A DNA stretch of 47,944 nt from Flavobacterium muglaense. Lineage in GTDB: Bacteria; Bacteroidota; Bacteroidia; Flavobacteriales; Flavobacteriaceae. Position 1 is the stretch's first letter. Every line of letters begins with the position of its first letter. The notes under the pieces were generated by a model. It was not told the origin of the DNA. It did not search any database and saw nothing but the letters and a program-made list of their open reading frames with translations. The stretch is from the NCBI RefSeq assembly GCF_014305155.1, contig NZ_JACRUK010000028.1, forward strand, positions 1-47,944, read 5' to 3'. Shown here in pieces: positions 43,510 through 47,944 of this stretch. Both the position numbers and the translations under genes were made by a program.

Positions 43510-44004
43510 TTGACACCTTCTTTAAACGAACTCGAAAAACTAGCCAAAGATAAGCATATTGAAAACAAAAAGTATTTTGATAAGCTTAAAAAGAAAACGC
43601 CTAAAAACTTAGACTATGTCATGCAGGATATTCATGATGCCGAGTTTAAAAAAACCGATTGTTTGAAATGTGCTAATTGTTGTAAAACAACGGGTCCATT
43701 ATTTACGTTAGCTGACATTGAACGCGTTTCTAAGTATTTAAGGCAAAAACCACAACAATTTATAGAACAACATTTGCGTATTGATGAGGATAAAGATTAT
43801 GTTTTACAATCTGTTCCTTGTACTTTTTTGGATCATGAAAATGAATGCATGATCTATGATGTGCGTCCTAAAGCCTGCCGTGAGTTTCCGCATACGGATA
43901 GGAAGAAGTTTCAACAAATTACGGATCTGACATTAAAGAATCTCTCTATTTGTCCAGCTGCTTTTAATATTGTTGAGGAAATGAAAAAGAAATTACCACT
44001 ATAG
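43510..44004 (+). CDS. YkgJ-family cysteine cluster protein
   Basis: A 164-residue protein from TTG 43510 (reading MTPSLNELEKLAKDKH). This is chosen over ATG 43432 because of the promoter at 43485 and the unlikeness of the earlier 26 residues to the family. The zinc/iron cluster motif is present: CLKCANCCKTTG near residue 57, then VPCTFLDHENECMIYDVRPKACREFP, and a final Cys in SICPAAF. Eight Cys in all fit the CxxxCxxCC pattern of this family. Function unknown; metal binding is likely. It ends 2 bp before the convergent DUF1343 gene. Confidence 0.88.
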   Translation: MTPSLNELEKLAKDKHIENKKYFDKLKKKTPKNLDYVMQDIHDAEFKKTDCLKCANCCKTTGPLFTLADIERVSKYLRQKPQQFIEQHLRIDEDKDYVLQSVPCTFLDHENECMIYDVRPKACREFPHTDRKKFQQITDLTLKNLSICPAAFNIVEEMKKKLPL

Positions 44005-44006
44005 TC

Positions 44007-45257
44007 TTAGTTGTAAAGGAGGTATTTGGCTCTTGTTTGTTTGAATTCGTTTAATCCTGCTTTCCAGCTAGCTCGTATGGTTGATTCGGGAATGTTGTTT
44101 TCAATTTGTTCTTGCAGTTTTTCTGTTCCAGCAAGTTTTGTAAAAAAGGAGTTAAAGAATTTTGCTTTGTCTGTTGTGTGTTTGTAGGCTTGAATAAGCC
44201 ATTTTAATTCCAATTGTGTTACTTTGGCGAAAGCCGTTAAATCTTCTCCGTAACAAACAGTTCCATTATATAGAGGGTTTTGCGCTCCCAAGTTTGGTTT
44301 TGGCGTAAAGCTATAGCCTTCTTTAGGCAAGTAAGGAGATCCGTAAATTTGGAATTGTTGTTCAGTGCCTCTACCGACACTCACATTTGTGCCTTCAAAT
44401 AGACATAAACTGGCGTACAGATTCACAGCTTGAGCATTAGGTAAGTTTGGTGATGGCTTTACTGGTAAATCATAAGGTAGGCTGTGGCTGTAATTTGTGC
44501 ATGAAATAACAGTGAGATTGCATTGTGTTCCGTTTTTTAACCATCTTTCCCCATTTATCATTTTGGCATATTCGCCTATAGTCATGCCGTGAAGTAGCGG
44601 TATAGGATGCATGCCTACAAAGCTGGTATAAGTTTTATCCAATATTGGTCCGTCAATAATATTTCCATTTGGATTTGGTCTGTCTAGAATCAATAGCGGA
44701 ATGTTGTTTTCGGCGCAGGCTTCCATAATATAATGTAGTGACGAAATGTAGGTGTAAAAGCGTGCGCCTACATCTTGTAAATCAAAGACCATGATGTCAA
44801 TACCAGTTAGTTGGGATGCTTTTGGTTTTTTATTGTCGCCATAAAGGGAAATTATCGAAAGTCCGGTTTTTGAATCTTTTCCGTCTACGATATGTTCGCC
44901 CGCATCCGCCGTTCCCCGAAAGCCATGTTCGGGTGCAAATATTTTTTGAAGTGATATGTTTTTCGAAAGTAAAAAATCGACTAAGTGTACGTTATTCGAC
45001 AATAGTCCAGATTGATTGGTGACTACTCCTGTTTTTTTTCCTTCTAGAAGAGGGAGGTAGCTCTCGTAATTATCAGCACCGGTTTTAAGGGGTAAAGTTG
45101 CAGCTGGTTTTGGGGTTGTTTTTATTATATCAAGGTGTGGTGTACTAGTGACGTTGGGTTTTGTTATTGCTGCGCCATTGTTGATAGCGCTAGAGCAAGC
45201 AACTGGAAAAATAAGGGCTATGGTGGCAACTGATAATTTTTTTAGAAATAAAATCAT
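44007..45257 (-). CDS. DUF1343 / exo-beta-N-acetylmuramidase NamZ-like lipoprotein
   Basis: A 416-residue lipoprotein with signal peptide and lipobox (IFPVACS, Cys21). The DUF1343 core starts at GKKTGVVTNQSGLL and includes KIFAPEHGFRGTADAGEHI, VFDLQDVGARFYTYISSLHY, LDRPNPNGNIIDGP, VGMHPIPLLHGMTIGEYA and FEGTNVSVGRGTEQQFQIYGSPY. These match NamZ of Bacteroidota, which removes terminal MurNAc from peptidoglycan fragments. A lipid anchor suggests the outer membrane or periplasm and use in wall recycling or predation-like feeding (family knowledge). It is divergent from the FtsX-like permease gene. Confidence 0.92.
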   Translation of the reverse strand: MILFLKKLSVATIALIFPVACSSAINNGAAITKPNVTSTPHLDIIKTTPKPAATLPLKTGADNYESYLPLLEGKKTGVVTNQSGLLSNNVHLVDFLLSKNISLQKIFAPEHGFRGTADAGEHIVDGKDSKTGLSIISLYGDNKKPKASQLTGIDIMVFDLQDVGARFYTYISSLHYIMEACAENNIPLLILDRPNPNGNIIDGPILDKTYTSFVGMHPIPLLHGMTIGEYAKMINGERWLKNGTQCNLTVISCTNYSHSLPYDLPVKPSPNLPNAQAVNLYASLCLFEGTNVSVGRGTEQQFQIYGSPYLPKEGYSFTPKPNLGAQNPLYNGTVCYGEDLTAFAKVTQLELKWLIQAYKHTTDKAKFFNSFFTKLAGTEKLQEQIENNIPESTIRASWKAGLNEFKQTRAKYLLYN

Positions 45258-45311
45258 AATTATGGAACTAGAATAAATTAATGTCTATTAGCGTAATTCG
45301 TGTTTTAGCTG

Positions 45312-45319
45312 TATTTTTG
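45312..45319 (+). promoter_or_regulatory. -7 element for the permease gene
   Basis: TATTTTTG, 24 bp before the TTG at 45344; it argues against the earlier ATG at 45281. Confidence 0.5.
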
Positions 45320-45343
45320 AATCCAAATCAGAAACTCATCAAA

Positions 45344-46579
45344 TTGAATTTAGAATACTTTATTGCCAAAAGACTTATAACTGCTAAAGATTATAAAAGT
45401 AGTATATCTGCCCCAATTATAAAAATTGCTATATCGGCGATTGCGATTGGGATGGTTATGATGATTATTTCCGTGGCAACAGGTATTGGTTTACAACAAA
45501 AAATCAGGGAAAAAATCTCGGCTTTTAATGGCCAAATCATTATTTCTAATTTTGATAGTAATGCTTCTGATGTTACTTTGGTTCCGATATCTAAAAATCA
45601 AACTTTTTATCCCAAATTCAATTCGGTCGAAGGGGTGAGTCATATTCAGGCAATTGCAAGTAAAGCTGGGATTATTAGAACAGAGACTGCTTTTGAAGGA
45701 ATTGTTTTTAAAGGAGTTGGCAGCGATTATAAGTGGGAAAACATAAAGGAGTATCTGGTTGCGGGTAAATTGCCGGATTTTTCTAAAAACTTAAATGAAG
45801 ATGTCGTGATTTCGCAGTTTCTAGCCGACAGACTTCATTTAAAGGTAGGTGATGCGTTTAATACTTTTTTCATGAAAGAAGGGCAGAACAAGTTGCCCAA
45901 TATCCGCAGGTTTAATATCACAGGAATTTTTAATTCAGGTTTTCAAGAATTTGATGCTACATATATAATAGGTGATATTCGCCACATGCAACGCATTAAT
46001 AAATGGAATCCAGATCAAGTAGGTGCTTTTGAGGTTTTTGTAAAAGATTTCGATAAGATCAAAGAAGTAGGAGATCAAGTCTATCAAGAAATTGGTTCTA
46101 CATTAGATACTAAGACTATTATAGAGAAGTATGCTTATATATTTGAGTGGTTGCAATTGTTCGACTTTAATATCATCGTTATATTAGTAGTCATGATCAT
46201 CGTGGCTACAATCAATATGGTAGTAGCTTTGTTAGTGCTAATTCTAGAACGTACCCAAATGATCGGTATCTTAAAAGCATTGGGAGCTAATAATTGGGTT
46301 GTTCGTAAAATATTTCTGTACAATGCATCGTATCTCATTTTTCGCGGACTCTTTTGGGGAAATTTAATAGGTATTGCGATCTTGTTGATTCAAAAATATT
46401 TTGGAGTGATCAAGCTTAATCCAGAGAGTTATTATGTAGATCAAGCCCCAGTCGATCTCAATTTTGCCTATATAGCATTACTAAACCTACTTACAATTAC
46501 AGTTTGTTTTCTGGTGTTACTTATTCCTTCTTATATCATAACCAAGATCTCACCCGTAAAGGCAATTCGTTACGATTAA
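45344..46579 (+). CDS. ABC transporter permease, FtsX/LolC-like
   Basis: A 411-residue membrane protein from TTG 45344 (reading MNLEYFIAKRLITAKDYK), which matches the usual beginning of flavobacterial homologues. An ATG at 45281 would add 21 residues of no family likeness. Layout is one N-terminal helix (about 27-48), a large periplasmic MacB-like core domain (about 50-265), and three C-terminal helices (about 275-300, 325-345, 370-395), with the FtsX-type ERTQMIGILKALGANNWVVRKIFLYNA coupling region. Such proteins pair with an ATPase to extract lipoproteins or drive periplasmic work; no ATPase gene is adjacent. The final residues SPVKAIRYD are typical. Confidence 0.9.
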   Translation: MNLEYFIAKRLITAKDYKSSISAPIIKIAISAIAIGMVMMIISVATGIGLQQKIREKISAFNGQIIISNFDSNASDVTLVPISKNQTFYPKFNSVEGVSHIQAIASKAGIIRTETAFEGIVFKGVGSDYKWENIKEYLVAGKLPDFSKNLNEDVVISQFLADRLHLKVGDAFNTFFMKEGQNKLPNIRRFNITGIFNSGFQEFDATYIIGDIRHMQRINKWNPDQVGAFEVFVKDFDKIKEVGDQVYQEIGSTLDTKTIIEKYAYIFEWLQLFDFNIIVILVVMIIVATINMVVALLVLILERTQMIGILKALGANNWVVRKIFLYNASYLIFRGLFWGNLIGIAILLIQKYFGVIKLNPESYYVDQAPVDLNFAYIALLNLLTITVCFLVLLIPSYIITKISPVKAIRYD

Positions 46580-46900
46580 TCTAGGACGCTAATCCATCAG
46601 GTTTTTTTCAGGAGCTATTTCCTGCTATTCGCTACAATCTACCTCGCCAAAAAGGCTCGGTAGGATTTCCACTGCTATCAGGGCTAGGGCAAACTGCTCT
46701 CGATTGCGTTTCTATTTCATAGTTCGTTTTTACTCCTATATATAAGGACTGCTAGTTGATAATATAAAATGGTTCATATCGACTATTTATAAAGTTGCGT
46801 CATGTAGTGCTTGAATAGTATATTGGAAGCTATTGTGATATATAAGTCATATAAGCTGGTTATAAAAAAAAATAATACGTACATACTAGTGTAAGCATCC
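46580..46900. other. Intergenic DNA before the tandem repeat
   Basis: Apart from hairpin copy D, this 320-bp stretch is A/T-rich with short disrupted frames. No gene, promoter or terminator was recognised. Confidence 0.5.
46610..46690 (-). repeat. Hairpin repeat with constant shoulders, copy D
   Basis: On the minus strand it opens GCCCTAGCCCTGATAGCAG then TGGAAA, has the stem TCCTACCGAGCC / GGCGAGGTAGA, and closes TTGTAGCGAATAGCAGGA. Shoulders match copy A; the stem sequence is unrelated. It follows the permease gene. Confidence 0.65.
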
Positions 46901-47345
46901 AGCATTCCTCAATACAAATCCACAATAAACATCCGTGCAGTCACCCTTTCCTTTGGAGAGGGCCGAGGAGAGGACTGTTGATTCCAACTTAGATAACTTA
47001 TGTGTCAGAAGAACCACTAAGCATTCCTCAATAAAAATCCGCAATAAGCATCCGCGCAGTCACCCTTTCCTTTGGAGAGGGCCGGGGAGAGGATTTATGA
47101 TTCCAACTTATATGACATATATCCTATAATACCTACTAAGCATTCCTTAATAAAAATCCGCAATAAACATCCGTGCAGTCACCCTTTCCTTTGGAGAGGG
47201 CCGGGGAGAGGATTGTTGATTCCAACTTAGATAAGTTATGTGTCAGAACAACCACTAAGTATTCCTCAATAAAAATCCACAATAAACATCCGCACAGTCA
47301 CCCTTTGCTTTGGAGAGGGCCGGGGAGAGGATTATTGATTCCAAA
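46901..47345. repeat. 119-bp tandem repeat, 3.7 copies
   Basis: Units begin at 46901, 47020, 47139 and 47258, exactly 119 bp apart; the fourth is partial. Each has AGCATTCCTCAATA, AAATCCRCAATAA, CATCCGYGCAGTCACCC, then a CCCTTTCC-TTT-GGAGAGGG hairpin with GCCGGGGAGAGGA, and ATTCCAACTTA. Copies differ at scattered positions. It is not CRISPR-like: there are no unique spacers, and the whole 119 bp is conserved. Confidence 0.9.
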
Positions 47346-47548
47346 ATAGGAGTCGATCTTCACTAAAGAGGGTTAAAACAAAAGTTAGATGTTTAAAAAC
47401 CTGCAAACCCCTCCTAAACCCTACAATTTTCAGTAAATTATTCTTACAATTCAAATAAACGATAAGAAAGGCTTGTTTTCAAAGGCTACATTTAGAGCGT
47501 ATTAAAAACAAAGTGCAAATAAATCCAATAAAAAGGGTGTTTTAAGTA

Positions 47549-47578
47549 TTGTTTAACGGTAAAGACTCACTACTTTTG
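47549..47578 (+). promoter_or_regulatory. rRNA-type promoter P1
   Basis: TTG (47549-47551), 19-bp spacer, TACTTTTG (47571-47578), followed by CACCCGC. Confidence 0.8.
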
Positions 47579-47671
47579 CACCCGCAACAACGCCGAGGTT
47601 CTTTACATCATGAGCGTTTTATTAGAGTAAAAGAGGGATTTAGGTCTTGAAAAAAAAACTTTAAAAAAAGC

Positions 47672-47702
47672 TTGTGAGAAACAAAGAAGTTCTTTAGTTT
47701 TG
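47672..47702 (+). promoter_or_regulatory. rRNA-type promoter P2
   Basis: TTG (47672-47674), 20-bp spacer, TAGTTTTG (47695-47702), followed by CACTCCGC. It lies 124 bp after P1 (box to box). Confidence 0.8.
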
Positions 47703-47796
47703 CACTCCGCTAAACAAGCCAAGTTCATTGCCATATTGATAAGAGAAAGAAGTAAAAGAGATGAAAATTTTCTTTAAAAAAAACTTCAAATTTTTC

Positions 47797-47827
47797 TTGT
47801 CACATTGAAAAAGAAGTTGTAGTTTTG
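47797..47827 (+). promoter_or_regulatory. rRNA-type promoter P3
   Basis: TTG (47797-47799), 20-bp spacer, TAGTTTTG (47820-47827), followed by CACCCGC. It is 125 bp after P2. P2 and P3 share A/T-rich sequence upstream and CTTGT...AAGAAGTT in the spacer, so they look like a duplication. Confidence 0.8.
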
Positions 47828-47828
47828 C

Positions 47829-47944
47829 ACCCGCTTCCAGAGACACACAATGTGAGTCATGGTAAGTGGAAAACAAGATAAGACACGTTCCTAGACATAT
47901 TGAATTGACAGCCGTTTTTAAAAGAGATTTTAAGAACAAAAGAA
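47829..47944 (+). other. Probable leader of an rRNA operon (16S expected just beyond the edge)
   Basis: The tail after P3 includes ATTGAATTGACAGCCG and AGAGATTTTAAGAAC near the end, which resembles flavobacterial DNA just before 16S rRNA as I recall it. The 16S start itself is outside the window, so this is inference from leader and promoters. Confidence 0.65.

Noticed and set aside
46901..47345. CRISPR array
   Set aside because: The whole 119-bp unit is conserved; there are no short repeats alternating with unique spacers, and no cas genes are near.
47694..47939. Minus-strand open frame in the rRNA-type leader
   Set aside because: It runs across two promoters (P2 and P3) and shows no family likeness or start context.

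Overview
The window reads as chromosomal DNA of a Flavobacterium-like member of the Bacteroidota. The evidence is low GC, a gldA gliding-motility gene, a cell-surface protein with a type IX secretion type B C-terminal sorting domain, paired exbD genes with tonB, and many promoters of the Bacteroidota form TTG-N(18-21)-TAnnTTTG with no Shine-Dalgarno sequences. Short palindromic repeats fill many of the gaps between genes.

Layout. 1-2455: siroheme and sulfite-reduction context, with a 5'-disrupted cobA fragment, a precorrin-2 dehydrogenase and a TrxB-like ferredoxin-NADP reductase. 2484-8698: methionine/folate block with a SAM-I riboswitch, a methionine synthase split into two genes by a 640-bp repeat nest, and metF. 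The second metH gene carries an in-frame 429-bp insertion encoding a DUF559/Vsr-like nuclease domain bounded by inverted repeats. 8818-17348: a secreted adhesin-like protein, a PLP decarboxylase-family protein, two lipoproteins, gldA (minus) and a dicarboxylate/amino-acid:cation symporter. 17442-21762: an aromatic amino-acid operon (pheA, aminotransferase, tyrA, DAHP synthase-chorismate mutase) preceded by what looks like a complete Phe/Tyr leader-peptide attenuator. 21818-26400: rsgA, dtd, a MazG-like gene, aroA and queA. 26645-33155: kynU and kmo enclosing a glycine-zipper lipoprotein, a flavin reductase-like protein and a penicillin acylase-family hydrolase. 33175-34719 (minus): a HerA/DUF853-type ATPase. 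35025-40926: an exbB-exbD-exbD-tonB-small membrane protein-PstS-like-TPR operon. 40957-46579: queE, a DUF2059 protein, a YfiT/DinB protein, a methyltransferase, a YkgJ-type cysteine-cluster protein, a NamZ/DUF1343 lipoprotein and an FtsX-like permease. 46580-47944: no protein gene; a hairpin element, a 119-bp tandem repeat, and three tandem promoters that very likely drive an rRNA operon starting just beyond the right edge.

The most notable signals are the nuclease-bearing element inside metH, the Phe/Tyr attenuator ahead of pheA, a family of four hairpin repeats with constant shoulders and variable stems, a lipoprotein with three copies of a His/Cys motif, and the promoter and repeat arrays ahead of the presumed rRNA operon. 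All functional names rest on reading motifs in the translated sequence; no database search was possible.
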